Origin: an uncultured Pelagibacteraceae bacterium
GTDB lineage: Bacteria; Pseudomonadota; Alphaproteobacteria; Pelagibacterales; Pelagibacteraceae
Length of the DNA: 64,000 nt
Direction: 5' to 3'
Assembly (NCBI GenBank): GCA_902517865.1
Contig: CABYDT010000003.1
Span: forward strand, 1-64,000
Part shown: positions 17,675 to 26,254 of the stretch, piece after piece
Layout of the letters: every line of letters begins with the position of its first letter
How positions within the stretch are numbered: position 1 is the stretch's first letter
Notes under the pieces: generated by a model
The model's database searches: none
The model's input: only the letters and a program-made list of their open reading frames with translations
What the model was told of the DNA's origin: nothing
Made by a program: the position numbers and the translations under genes

Positions 17675-18142
17675 TTAAAAAATGTGTGATAGACTGAATG
17701 AATAGCTATTAGCGCCAGGATTTTTATCTCCTAAGCTAGCGTTTGATAAATGACTATAGCCAAAAGATAAATTTGAACCTCTTCCAAAATTAAATCCTAG
17801 ATCAATTTGAGATTTAAATTCTAGTGCATGACCCAGATCTTTACCATTTCCTTGATCGTAATATCCAGGACCAAAACTAGGAGACAAAATAAACGGTCCT
17901 AGTTTAAAATCAACCTTTCCACCAATAAAAGCATATGATGCTGAGTCCTGCGTGATGAATGCGCCAGTGGTAGGTTTTAAAATACCATACTTTTCTTTTT
18001 GACCAAAATCATAATTTAATTCAAGCATAGACGACCTCATACCATCGTCACTAAAATCAAAGTTCCCTACCGCTATTTTTAAGCCTTGGGCATTTGCATT
18101 AGAAAGAAAAGCAAATAAAAATATTGTAATTAATTTTTTCAT
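17675..18142 (-). CDS. PagL-like lipid A 3-O-deacylase (outer membrane beta-barrel)
   Basis: A 155-aa protein with a signal peptide (MKKLITIFLFAFLSNANA) and alternating hydrophobic strands of a small beta-barrel. The C-terminal part FGYSHLSNASLGDKNPG has the His-x-Ser-Asn arrangement of the PagL active site, and the protein ends in Phe as outer membrane proteins do. PagL removes the 3-position acyl chain of lipid A. It ends 3 bp before the lldD-like start, so the two may share a transcript without sharing a function. Confidence 0.78.
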   Translation of the reverse strand: MKKLITIFLFAFLSNANAQGLKIAVGNFDFSDDGMRSSMLELNYDFGQKEKYGILKPTTGAFITQDSASYAFIGGKVDFKLGPFILSPSFGPGYYDQGNGKDLGHALEFKSQIDLGFNFGRGSNLSFGYSHLSNASLGDKNPGANSYSFSLSHIF

Positions 18143-18183
18143 TTTTATATAAGGTTTACAGCATTTGAATTAAAAAAAAAGGC

Positions 18184-18699
18184 TTAATCATTGCCCAGAA
18201 AAGGCAGTTTTTTACCCTTTTTATAATCTTTAAATCTTTTAAGAGCCCATTTTACACTTGGAAAAGCTAATTTTTTCCAAGGAATTTCTGAATATTTAAA
18301 TAATTTTACATCCAAGCTTTCAATACCTGGTTTACAGAAGCTAGATGAGATTTTTGAAAGGAATATAATTTGAATAATATTTCTTTTTTTTATTGAATAA
18401 ACACCAAATATATTTTTTATTTTAATTTTTATACATGCTTCTTCTTTGGCCTCTCTCATCGCTCCCGTTTCGACACTCTCATTTTTTTCAACAAAACCTG
18501 AAGGCAAAGTCCACAAACCATAACCTGGATGAATGCCTCTTTTGCACAATAAAAATTTATTTTTGTAAGTTACAATTGATCCAGCAACGACTTGGGGGCT
18601 GCCATAATCTATATATCCACAAAGCTGACAAACATTCCTATAATGTTCGTCACCAGCTAGTTTCTTTTTTTTAAACTTATGACAATTTTTTTTATTCAA
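18184..18699 (-). CDS. Nudix hydrolase with N-terminal zinc ribbon
   Basis: A 171-aa protein with a short Cys-rich N-terminus (CHKF ... CQLCGYIDYG) and a Nudix domain. The Nudix box runs GFVEKNESVETGAMREAKEEA, close to GX5EX7REUXEE, with Ala/Cys where Gly is usual at the end. Zinc-ribbon Nudix proteins include NADH pyrophosphatase-like enzymes and ADP-ribose pyrophosphatases; the substrate is unknown. It overlaps ccmH by 8 bp and is probably the last gene of the ccm transcript. Confidence 0.85.
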   Translation of the reverse strand: MNKKNCHKFKKKKLAGDEHYRNVCQLCGYIDYGSPQVVAGSIVTYKNKFLLCKRGIHPGYGLWTLPSGFVEKNESVETGAMREAKEEACIKIKIKNIFGVYSIKKRNIIQIIFLSKISSSFCKPGIESLDVKLFKYSEIPWKKLAFPSVKWALKRFKDYKKGKKLPFLGND

Positions 18700-19048
18700 A
18701 TCTAATTCTTTTAACTATGAATCTTAACCCAATTAAAATAAAAATTATTGGCAGCATCCAAATAAATATTGTGCTTACATTAATTGGTGTCTTATATAAA
18801 ATCCAATCTCCATATTTCAATTTAAGATAATTATAAATTTCCTCGTCCTTCTTACCTTCTTTTAAGTTCTTTTTTATTAATTTTTTAACATCTAAAGCAA
18901 AATCAGAGTCTGAGTCATTAATAGATTGACCTTGGCAAACAAGACAACGTAAATTTTTAGATATTTCTATTACTTTAGTATTAATTTTTTGATCTGCATA
19001 CAAATCTAAAGGTATAATACAAATTATGATGAAAAATATGTATTTCAT
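18692..19048 (-). CDS. ccmH: Cytochrome c maturation protein CcmH
   Basis: A 118-aa periplasm-facing thiol protein that reduces apocytochrome c before haem attachment. It has a signal peptide, the LRCLVCQGQSINDSDSD motif (LRCxxCQ) near residue 33, and one C-terminal membrane anchor. It is the short N-terminal CcmH type; the TPR extension (CcmI) is not present. It overlaps ccmG by 4 bp. Confidence 0.94.
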   Translation of the reverse strand: MKYIFFIIICIIPLDLYADQKINTKVIEISKNLRCLVCQGQSINDSDSDFALDVKKLIKKNLKEGKKDEEIYNYLKLKYGDWILYKTPINVSTIFIWMLPIIFILIGLRFIVKRIRFE

Positions 19049-19569
19049 TTTTTTAAAATCTCTAAAAATTTAAAATAAATATTATCATCTATAGGACCAA
19101 TTTGCTTCAAAACTATATTCTTTTTTTTATCAATTAAGAATGTCTCTGGAACCCCAAATGCTCCTAATTTAATACTTTGATATCCATCTTTATCATCAAC
19201 TATTGCATAATAAGGATTACCAAGTTCATTTAAGAATGATGACATATTTTTTTTACTATCTTTGTAATTTATACCAATTATTTTAATGTTACTATTTTTA
19301 AACTTTAAAAGATACTTGTGTTCATCTCTGCATGGAGCGCACCAAGAAGAAAAAATGTTAATTAAGAATTTTTCGTTATTTAATTTTGAATTTAATAATA
19401 TTTTATCTTTTTTTATATCATCAACTATATATCCTTTTATAGGGTCTAGGGTTGATCCAACCGTAGCCGATGGTAAATGTTTATTGTCATTTAATATAAC
19501 AAAAACAAATACTATTGAAATTACTAGTGTAGAAATTCCTAAAATTACAATTTTTTTTTTTAACATCAT
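19045..19569 (-). CDS. ccmG: Thiol:disulfide interchange protein CcmG/DsbE
   Basis: A 174-aa membrane-tethered thioredoxin-like protein for cytochrome c maturation. One N-terminal membrane helix (about 6-26) precedes the thioredoxin fold with the active site SSWCAPCRDEH, and a cis-Pro in FGVPETFLID. It overlaps ccmF and ccmH by 4 bp on each side. Confidence 0.94.
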   Translation of the reverse strand: MMLKKKIVILGISTLVISIVFVFVILNDNKHLPSATVGSTLDPIKGYIVDDIKKDKILLNSKLNNEKFLINIFSSWCAPCRDEHKYLLKFKNSNIKIIGINYKDSKKNMSSFLNELGNPYYAIVDDKDGYQSIKLGAFGVPETFLIDKKKNIVLKQIGPIDDNIYFKFLEILKK

Positions 19570-21440
19570 TTCCTAACAAATAATCTTGCGAATCCACCTA
19601 AAACTATAATTAAACTTGATATCCATATTCCTAGTATAAAAAAATTTTCATAATATCTGGCTCCTATTAATCTTTTATTTCCAATGGAAGAATAGTTTAT
19701 CGCTAAATAAAAATCTTTCAGTAACGTATTTTTAATTGATATTTCGGACGTGAGTTGTTCAGGTTGATTATATTTACGAATTGACGGGCTCAATGTAAAT
19801 GATTTATCGCTTGTTTTTATTTCGAATATTGTAGAAAATTGATCAAAATTTATTTCCTTAGATATATTGAATTCTTCAAAAGTAATTTCTAGGTCATCTG
19901 ATACATATTTGTCATTCACGTTAATCATAAAATTATATTCTTTAGAGAAAAAACTATTTAATGTTATTGATAAAATTAAAAGTCCAAATCCTAGATGAGA
20001 TAGATTTTTACTTAAGTATTGCTTAAAATTTAATAGATTTTTGCTTGAAAATAATTCAAAAATCGTAGCAACAATTAAATAAAAAGAGAAAATTAATCCC
20101 AATATATAAATAATGTTAGTTTCGCTAGAAAGATACGTGATTATCAATGCTAGGATACATGATATTAGACCTATTGAAATAATTAAGTTCTTTTTTGCAT
20201 CAAAATCGTTTTTATACCATTTCATTAATGGTCCTGTTCCCATTAAAAATAAGAAAATGAAAACAAACGGTGCTAAAATAGTATTGTAATAAAACGGTCC
20301 TACTGAGATATTTTGGTTTGCAACTGCTGATAACACTATTGGGTATACTGTGCCGATTATAACTATTACTAGAAATAAAATTAAGAAAAGATTATTAAAT
20401 ACTAGGAAATTTTCTTTGCTTAAAAACATAATGTTATATTTTTTTTCAACAAAATCACTTTTAATAATATAGATAGCTAGAGAAAAGAATATTATTAAAA
20501 TTATAATTCCTAATATAAATAAACCCCTTTCTGGGTCATTTGCGAAGGTATGAACAGAATTTAATATTCCGGAACGAACCAGAAAAGTCCCGAATAAACT
20601 TAAGGCAAAGGTAGAAATTGCAAGCAATGCAGTCCAAGATTTAAATGTGTTATTCTTTTCCATAATTAACAATGAATGAATAAGGGCAACAGAAAGTATC
20701 CATGGCATTAAGGATGCATTCTCAACTGGATCCCAAAACCAATAGCCGCCCCAACCTAATTCGTAATAAGCCCAAATTGAACCTAAAAGAATTCCAATTG
20801 TTAAAAAAATCCAAGAAATAATTACCCATTTTTTTGACAACTTAGCCCATACACTGTCAAAAGAATTATTTATTAAGCCAGATAGAACCAAACTTAATAC
20901 TAATGAGAAACCTATATAACCAAAATACAAAAATGGAGGGTGTATTAACAGTAGAGGATCTTGCAAAATTGGGTTTAGTCCTAATCCCTGGATAGGGTCG
21001 GATGAAACGTAATCGAAAGGATTTGATAGGAAAAATAAGTAGATTAAAAAAATCGTCATTAAATTATTTTGAAAAAAAACCGTTAAATATTTAAATTTAT
21101 TATCAAAATTTTTTGAGTAATAACAAAAAGTAAATCCGTACAAAGCAACAATACAAATAAATAATAGCATACTACCTTCATGATTTCCCCAAGAGCCGGC
21201 AATCTTATAAATTAATGGTTTTGTAGTATGTGAGTTTTGATAAACAGCGCTTACATAAAAATCTGAGATCACAAAACAATAAATTAGAAAGATAAAACTA
21301 AAAAAACAAAAAATACAACTCGCAATATAAGTTTTTAGATAATGAGAATAATTTTTTTTAAAAAATAGAAAAGATGTAGTAAGTGATGTCATTAATGATA
21401 ATAAGACGAAACTATTTCCAATAATATTATTCATGATCAA
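19566..21440 (-). CDS. ccmF: Cytochrome c-type biogenesis protein CcmF
   Basis: Haem lyase core of System I, 624 aa with many membrane helices. The tryptophan-rich haem-handling motif is seen as ELGWGGYWFWDPVENASLMP, with GSWGNHEGSM and a HPPFLYFGYIG segment earlier. It ligates haem from CcmE to apocytochrome with CcmH. It follows ccmE with no spacer. Confidence 0.96.
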   Translation of the reverse strand: MIMNNIIGNSFVLLSLMTSLTTSFLFFKKNYSHYLKTYIASCIFCFFSFIFLIYCFVISDFYVSAVYQNSHTTKPLIYKIAGSWGNHEGSMLLFICIVALYGFTFCYYSKNFDNKFKYLTVFFQNNLMTIFLIYLFFLSNPFDYVSSDPIQGLGLNPILQDPLLLIHPPFLYFGYIGFSLVLSLVLSGLINNSFDSVWAKLSKKWVIISWIFLTIGILLGSIWAYYELGWGGYWFWDPVENASLMPWILSVALIHSLLIMEKNNTFKSWTALLAISTFALSLFGTFLVRSGILNSVHTFANDPERGLFILGIIILIIFFSLAIYIIKSDFVEKKYNIMFLSKENFLVFNNLFLILFLVIVIIGTVYPIVLSAVANQNISVGPFYYNTILAPFVFIFLFLMGTGPLMKWYKNDFDAKKNLIISIGLISCILALIITYLSSETNIIYILGLIFSFYLIVATIFELFSSKNLLNFKQYLSKNLSHLGFGLLILSITLNSFFSKEYNFMINVNDKYVSDDLEITFEEFNISKEINFDQFSTIFEIKTSDKSFTLSPSIRKYNQPEQLTSEISIKNTLLKDFYLAINYSSIGNKRLIGARYYENFFILGIWISSLIIVLGGFARLFVRK

Positions 21441-21875
21441 TCATTTTCTTTTAAAATTACCAATTTTCTTAAGACTGTCTGCTACCTCCTTAGGCATATA
21501 ATTTTCGTCGTGTTTAGCTAAAATTTTTGTACCTACAAAAGTTTTTCTTGAAATTAAATTTCCTTCTACAACCGCTCCTTGGCCTTCAACAAACAAATTT
21601 GGCAGAATACCAGAATATGTTACGGATATTTCTTTATTAAAATCTGTAATTATAAAATTATACTTTTTGTTTTCTTCACTGATTGAGTCTTTTTTAACCA
21701 TTCCACCAATTCTAATTTTTTTATTTGGCAGTTCGATAAGGTCAGATACCTCTGTCGGTGAGAAAAAATATATAGTATTTTCCCTCAAAGCACTAAACAA
21801 AAACTTCGATATTATTAGAAAAGTTATTATTGATATTAAAAATATTACTATTCTTTTATTTGTATTTGTGCTCAT
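21441..21875 (-). CDS. ccmE: Cytochrome c-type biogenesis haem chaperone CcmE
   Basis: A 144-aa haem chaperone with one N-terminal membrane helix and an OB-fold periplasmic domain (RIGGMVKKDSI ... VTYSGILPNLFVEGQGAVVEG). The covalent haem-binding His is in LAKHDENYMPKEV, matching the HxxxY motif. It lies 15 bp downstream of ccmC; no ccmD fits in between. Confidence 0.95.
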   Translation of the reverse strand: MSTNTNKRIVIFLISIITFLIISKFLFSALRENTIYFFSPTEVSDLIELPNKKIRIGGMVKKDSISEENKKYNFIITDFNKEISVTYSGILPNLFVEGQGAVVEGNLISRKTFVGTKILAKHDENYMPKEVADSLKKIGNFKRK

Positions 21876-21890
21876 TGTTCAAACCTTTGA

Positions 21891-22595
21891 TTAACTTTTT
21901 TCTCTAAGAATTTTCAGCTTAAAACTCTCAACTTTAAACCTTATCAAAAAAACCATCAATGAAAAAAATGCAAAAGCAATAAACATAAACATTAATGGAG
22001 CCAGCATACTTTCATGTATTGTGCTTTCCTCTAAAAATTTTATGCTTGCAGGTTGATGCAAAGTATTCCACCAAATAACTGAAAATTTTATTAATGGAAT
22101 ATTTGCAAGACCAAAAACCGCGATCAATGATGATATTTTTTCAGCAGTGAAAATATTTTTAACTACGACCCAGCTTAAAATATAAAAAATGTATAACAAA
22201 ACTAATAACATCATTGAGGTCAGTCTTGCGTCCCACGTCCAAAAAGTACCCCAGGTTGGTTGTCCCCATAAAGATCCGGTAAAAATAGATATCAATGAAA
22301 AAGTGAAACCAATTGGAGCTAAACTTTTAGTAAAAATTGTGAATATTCTAAACCTGAAAATTAAACTTATTAAAGAGAAAACACTCATCGCTGAAAAAAT
22401 CATTAATGCTAACCAAGAAGACGGTACATGAACATACATTATTCTAACAACTTCACCCTGCAGATAATCAGATGGTGAGAAAAAAAATGATAATACTAAA
22501 CCTATTATTAATAATACTAAAAAAGTAATTTTAAGATAGTCAAAATAATCATTGTAAATACCTACAATTTTTTTGTTTTCAAAAATTCTACGCAT
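21891..22595 (-). CDS. ccmC: Haem exporter / handling protein CcmC
   Basis: A 234-aa protein with six membrane helices that loads haem onto CcmE. The WWD motif is visible as WGQPTWGTFWTWDARLTSM, with flanking histidines in VHVPSSW and TLHQPASI. It is the first gene of the operon ccmC-E-F-G-H plus Nudix. The genes for CcmA, CcmB, CcmD and CcmI are not in this window. Confidence 0.95.
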   Translation of the reverse strand: MRRIFENKKIVGIYNDYFDYLKITFLVLLIIGLVLSFFFSPSDYLQGEVVRIMYVHVPSSWLALMIFSAMSVFSLISLIFRFRIFTIFTKSLAPIGFTFSLISIFTGSLWGQPTWGTFWTWDARLTSMMLLVLLYIFYILSWVVVKNIFTAEKISSLIAVFGLANIPLIKFSVIWWNTLHQPASIKFLEESTIHESMLAPLMFMFIAFAFFSLMVFLIRFKVESFKLKILREKS

Positions 22596-22632
22596 ATTAA
22601 ATTATGTACTTTATAATTGGAAATTTTAATGT

Positions 22633-22691
22633 GACAAAGTTTGTCCAGCTCGAAGAAGGGAGATTGGGACAGAAAACTCCGAACTGGACAA
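22633..22691 (-). promoter_or_regulatory. Long hairpin in the leader of ccmC
   Basis: A perfect 8-bp stem pairs TTGTCCAG with CTGGACAA (22641-22648 and 22684-22691). Inside it GGAG pairs with CTCC (22659-22662 and 22677-22680). Next to it GACAAAGTTTGTC (22633-22645) is a self-complementary sequence that overlaps one arm, so the two pairings compete. The element lies 46 bases before the ccmC ATG and 66 bases after the hspQ stop. No T-run follows on the minus strand, so it does not look like a terminator. Role unknown; an operon leader or 3' element of hspQ are options. Confidence 0.5.
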
Positions 22692-22756
22692 TTAATACTT
22701 ATCTAAACCTTTATTTTGTCAGATGATTGTGTGAATATTGTTTAATTTGTGGCAGG

Positions 22757-23086
22757 TTAATTTGAAGATTTTAAATATAGTCCATCTTGGTTTTGGCCAT
22801 TAAATATTTCCTTTATTAAAGGATGGCTAATTGGCTCTTTTCTATCATCTAATAATAAATTTTGTTCTGAAACATAAGCCTCATAAGTTATTTCCTCATT
22901 TTCTGCCAATAGATGGTAAAAAGGCTGATCTTTTCTCGGCCTTACATCTTTTGGAATTGATTGATACCACTCCTCAGAATTATTAAACTCAAAATCGACA
23001 TCATAAATAACTCCTCTAAAATCAAATAGCCTGTGTTTAACCACTTCACCTATTGAGAATTTTGCTTTCTTAGGATTTTTTAGCAT
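22757..23086 (-). CDS. hspQ: Heat shock protein HspQ (YccV-like)
   Basis: A 109-aa protein of the HspQ/YccV family, described as a Lon-specificity factor and hemimethylated-DNA binder in enterics. Family features include FSIGEVVKHRLFDFRGVIYD, a DQPFYHLLAE segment and YVSEQNLL near the end. Function here is by homology only. It is transcribed toward the ccm operon but separated from it by the 161-bp gap with the hairpin. Confidence 0.9.
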   Translation of the reverse strand: MLKNPKKAKFSIGEVVKHRLFDFRGVIYDVDFEFNNSEEWYQSIPKDVRPRKDQPFYHLLAENEEITYEAYVSEQNLLLDDRKEPISHPLIKEIFNGQNQDGLYLKSSN

Positions 23087-23129
23087 TCTACTAATAATAA
23101 GTAGTTATCTTAAAATAAAAATCAAGATA

Positions 23130-23807
23130 TTATTTTGTCGTGGATATCATTTTCATTGGTATGTTGTTTACCTTAGTTTCAAAATAAATATTTGAAATAT
23201 CTCTATTATGCACAGGATAAAAAATGTTAATTTTAATATTATTTAATTTTTTTTCTCTTTTAATCTTATGACCAGAAACTGTTTGATAATATAACGTGCA
23301 TAGTTTGTGCCCATTTCTAGCTAAATTAGCATCAACCAGTTTCAAGATATACACATCCTCACCATCAAAAACTTTTTCACTGAAATTACAATTATTGAGT
23401 CCTTTTTTTAATATTTCAGTCAGAGCTGATAAGGGATCGCTCACGTTAGTTAAATCTGAAATATTAATTTTTTTGTAACCCTTTTTTGTTTTGATATTCT
23501 TAAAATTGTTTCTTGCATCCTTACCCATGAACTTAGCATTAAGTTTTTTGTTAAAATTTTTTTTATTTCTAGAATATTTGTACTCCGATATATTATCATC
23601 ATAAGATGTGAAAGCTGTTGATTGAAATTTATAAAAAAAACCAATTAACCCTTCGCTTTTTATATTTGCCGTGGCGTAGGATTTGTTTAAATTTAACGAA
23701 ATAGTAGCAAAAGTAACGTTTAGTGTAGAAATCTTGTAATTATATTCTTCTGCAATTAAGTTTTTGCAAATTAGTGTGAAAAAAATTATTATAGTTGTTA
23801 CTCTCAT
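23130..23807 (-). CDS. DUF3108-like periplasmic protein
   Basis: A 225-aa protein with a signal peptide (MRVTTIIIFFTLICKNLIAE) and a mature part rich in beta strands. It resembles the DUF3108 family of exported proteins of unknown function (YNYKISTLNVTFATISLNLN, then a GLIGFFYKFQSTAFTSY segment). Its start codon shares CATG with the divergent yciB start, so its promoter must lie inside yciB or be very short. Confidence 0.62.
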   Translation of the reverse strand: MRVTTIIIFFTLICKNLIAEEYNYKISTLNVTFATISLNLNKSYATANIKSEGLIGFFYKFQSTAFTSYDDNISEYKYSRNKKNFNKKLNAKFMGKDARNNFKNIKTKKGYKKINISDLTNVSDPLSALTEILKKGLNNCNFSEKVFDGEDVYILKLVDANLARNGHKLCTLYYQTVSGHKIKREKKLNNIKINIFYPVHNRDISNIYFETKVNNIPMKMISTTK

Positions 23808-24351
23808 GAATAAATTTTTAAAGATTATATCAGACTTTGGGCCTTTGCTGATATTTTTTATTTTTTATAAAAAGTATGGAATGATCGAAGCAATATTGCC
23901 TCTAATTATTGCAACGGTCATTTCAGTAATAATAATGTATTGTTTTGAAAAAAAAATTAGCCCTATGCCAATAATTGGAGCTGTTCTAGTATCAGTATTT
24001 GGCGGACTTACAATTTATTTTGATAACAAGGTTTTTTTCTATATGAAACCCACCATTATAAATATTCTTTTTGCATTAATATTAATGTATGGGAAGTTTT
24101 TTCTTAAAAAATCTTTACTTCAATTGCTTTTAGAAAATACTATTAAATTAAAAGATGAAGGATGGAAAATATTAACTGATAGGTGGATCTATTTTTTTAT
24201 ATTTTTAGCATTTTTAAATGAGATGGTATGGAGAACACAATCAGAGGAAATATGGGTACAATTTAAGGTTTTTGGAATTCTTCCAATTACTTTTGTATTT
24301 ACGATATTTCAAATTAGAATAATAGAAAAATTTAGAATTACAAATGTTTAG
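23806..24351 (+). CDS. yciB: Intracellular septation protein A family (YciB/IspZ)
   Basis: A 181-aa inner-membrane protein with about five helices. YciB features are FLKIISDFGPLLIFFIFYKK at the N-terminus and TDRWIYFFIFLAFLNEMVWR near residue 130. Family members affect envelope and septum synthesis in enterics. I chose ATG at 23806 over an upstream in-frame TTG because the longer version would run through the divergent signal-peptide gene and precede the family N-terminus. It overlaps the next gene by 8 bp. Confidence 0.9.
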   Translation: MNKFLKIISDFGPLLIFFIFYKKYGMIEAILPLIIATVISVIIMYCFEKKISPMPIIGAVLVSVFGGLTIYFDNKVFFYMKPTIINILFALILMYGKFFLKKSLLQLLLENTIKLKDEGWKILTDRWIYFFIFLAFLNEMVWRTQSEEIWVQFKVFGILPITFVFTIFQIRIIEKFRITNV

Positions 24352-24679
24352 ATATAAGTTAATAAAAAATAAAGAAATCGATAAGGAAAACTTTTTTAAT
24401 AAAAATGAACTTGGTGAAATTCTTAATCTATATGGAAAGATGGTCTCCAAAGGTGAATGGAAAGATTATGCTTTTTATATAAATAAAAATTTAATTAGCT
24501 TTGATATTTATAGAAGATCATCTGAAAAACCTTTGTTGCAAATTATCAAGATACTTAAGGGTAAAAAAGATTTTAAATACCAAGTTAAAGACCAACACGG
24601 TAAAATTATTAAGAATACCAACGAATTAAAAAGTGCTGTTAGTTTTTTACAAAAAAGAAACTTAAAAGTTATTAAATGA
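24344..24679 (+). CDS. DUF2794 family protein
   Basis: A 111-aa soluble protein of the alphaproteobacterial DUF2794 family, seen from [44 protein letters not shown] and the C-terminal half with [16 protein letters not shown]. Function is unknown. It overlaps yciB by 8 bp and the following zinc-ribbon gene by 4 bp, so the three are one transcript. Confidence 0.8.
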   Translation: MFRYKLIKNKEIDKENFFNKNELGEILNLYGKMVSKGEWKDYAFYINKNLISFDIYRRSSEKPLLQIIKILKGKKDFKYQVKDQHGKIIKNTNELKSAVSFLQKRNLKVIK

Positions 24680-24807
24680 AAAGAAAGAAAGGAAGATTAC
24701 CAAAAAAAAACTGCCCAACTTGTGGACTAGAATTTACGTGGAGAAAAAAATGGAGAAATAATTGGGAAAATGTCAAATACTGTTCTAAAAGATGTTCAAG
24801 AAATTAA
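24676..24807 (+). CDS. DUF2256 zinc-ribbon protein (43 aa)
   Basis: A 43-aa basic protein, [17 protein letters not shown] then [20 protein letters not shown] and KRC. The CPxCGxxFTWRKKW...YCSxRC pattern matches DUF2256, a small treble-clef/zinc-ribbon family of unknown function. Its ATG overlaps the DUF2794 stop (ATGA). It ends 4 bp before the convergent BI-1 gene. Confidence 0.85.
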   Translation: MKRKKGRLPKKNCPTCGLEFTWRKKWRNNWENVKYCSKRCSRN

Positions 24808-24811
24808 AATA

Positions 24812-25570
24812 TTATCTTCTTTGTCCAAATAGTCTTAACAACATTATGAATAAATTTATAAAGTCTAGGTATAAGGTTAAAGCTCCCATCACAGCTTTTT
24901 TACCCATAACCTCACCACTGTCAGAAGCGTAATACATGTGTTTGATTTTTTGTGTATCATACGCTGTCAAACCTACGAACACTAGCACTCCAATTATTGA
25001 TATAATAAAATGCATTGCCGAAGATTTTAAAAATATATTAACGATAGATGCAATAATTATTCCAATTAGTCCCATCATTAAAAATGATCCCCAGCCAGTT
25101 AAATCTTTTTTAGTTGTATAACCGTACAAACTCATGGCACCAAATGTTGCAGATGTAATAAAAAATACTCTCGCAATACTTGGCATAGTATAAACTATAA
25201 AAATAGATGATAAAGAAGCTCCCATTAATGCTGCAAATATCCAAAATACAGTTTGAGCTTTGGATGTACTCATTTTATTAATTCCAAAACTCATGTAAAA
25301 CACAATTCCTAATGGCGCTAAAGCCACAACCCACATTAATGCAGATTGATACATTGCATTCCCTAATGGTGTCAGACCAACTATATTACCTGATCCATCA
25401 GTAACTGCAGCAAACTTAAAAATTATCAATGCAACTATGCCTGTCAGCAAGACCCCTGAAGACATATAATTGTATACTTTCAGCATGTATGATCTTAAAC
25501 CTTGATCTACTTTGGAAGTCTCAACTGATGCAGTTGATTGTATTTTACTAATTCTGTCTTTTAAATTCAT
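24812..25570 (-). CDS. Bax inhibitor-1/YccA family membrane protein
   Basis: A 252-aa inner-membrane protein with seven predicted helices of the BI-1 (YccA/YbhL) family. Features include LRSYMLKVYNYMSSGVLLTG at the N-terminus, GVLVFVGLTAYDTQKIKHMY and the C-terminal LTLYLDFINLFIMLLRLFG. Relatives modulate FtsH or act as proton/calcium leak channels. I chose ATG at 25570 because the 17 residues upstream are not family-like and run into the terC-like stop. Confidence 0.93.
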   Translation of the reverse strand: MNLKDRISKIQSTASVETSKVDQGLRSYMLKVYNYMSSGVLLTGIVALIIFKFAAVTDGSGNIVGLTPLGNAMYQSALMWVVALAPLGIVFYMSFGINKMSTSKAQTVFWIFAALMGASLSSIFIVYTMPSIARVFFITSATFGAMSLYGYTTKKDLTGWGSFLMMGLIGIIIASIVNIFLKSSAMHFIISIIGVLVFVGLTAYDTQKIKHMYYASDSGEVMGKKAVMGALTLYLDFINLFIMLLRLFGQRR

Positions 25571-25617
25571 AGTAATATATATGATCAAAAATAAATAAAA
25601 TTCAAGCCTAAAAAATA

Positions 25618-26199
25618 TCAAAAAACCATTAGGTTTTTTAAATCAGTGTAAATTAAATCTAATGCGACATATAATATTGCAAATAAACCTAACCAAGCGA
25701 TCCACCGGTATTTGATTATTAAATTTGAAATCAACTTAGCCATCGTTGCCATTAAGATGATAGATAATACTAAACCAAATGCCAATATATAATAATGGTC
25801 TTTTGCAGCGCCTGCAACACCAAGCACGTTATCTAAACTTAAACTAATATCTGCAATCGCAATTGTTATAACTGCACTCAATAAAGAACTTTGGCCTGAT
25901 ACTACTTTTTTTGTTTTTGGTTCGATTCTTTTAACTACATCTTTATAAAGTTTAAAAACAACCCATAATAAAATTAATCCACCGACTAATTTTAGCCCAG
26001 TGATTTGCAGTAAAAAAACTGTCAGGAGAGCAAAAATAATTCTAAAAATTACTGCCAAGCTAATTCCCCAAAACATTATTCTATTTCTGAGTGATTTTTT
26101 AAAATTAGAAGCAAGCATACCTATTATGATTGCATTATCTGCAGCTAGAACTAGGTCAATTAAGATAATTTGAAATAAAATTAATATTTGTTCACTCAT
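25618..26199 (-). CDS. TerC/YjbE family membrane protein
   Basis: A 193-aa integral membrane protein with six to seven helices. The TerC signature acidic motifs are seen as LVLAADNAIIIGM near residue 16 and IADISLSLDNVLGVAGAA in the second half. TerC-family proteins export manganese (Alx, YkoY/MeeF) or assist metalation of exported enzymes. It is co-directional with the BI-1 gene downstream. Confidence 0.9.
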   Translation of the reverse strand: MSEQILILFQIILIDLVLAADNAIIIGMLASNFKKSLRNRIMFWGISLAVIFRIIFALLTVFLLQITGLKLVGGLILLWVVFKLYKDVVKRIEPKTKKVVSGQSSLLSAVITIAIADISLSLDNVLGVAGAAKDHYYILAFGLVLSIILMATMAKLISNLIIKYRWIAWLGLFAILYVALDLIYTDLKNLMVF

Positions 26200-26254
26200 T
26201 ATTTATTTTTTATAACTATCTGATATTAACTATCATGAAATTTAAAAAAATAAT

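Noticed and set aside
21876-21890. A ccmD gene between ccmC and ccmE
   Set aside because: Only 15 bases separate the genes, and no short membrane peptide fits.
23764-23805. Upstream TTG start for yciB
   Set aside because: It would add 14 residues that overlap the signal-peptide coding part of the divergent gene and precede the family N-terminus.
26212-26236. TAACTATC repeated twice upstream of the aldo/keto reductase gene
   Set aside because: Two copies of an 8-base A/T-rich word in a 55-bp gap is weak; no symmetry or family site recognised.
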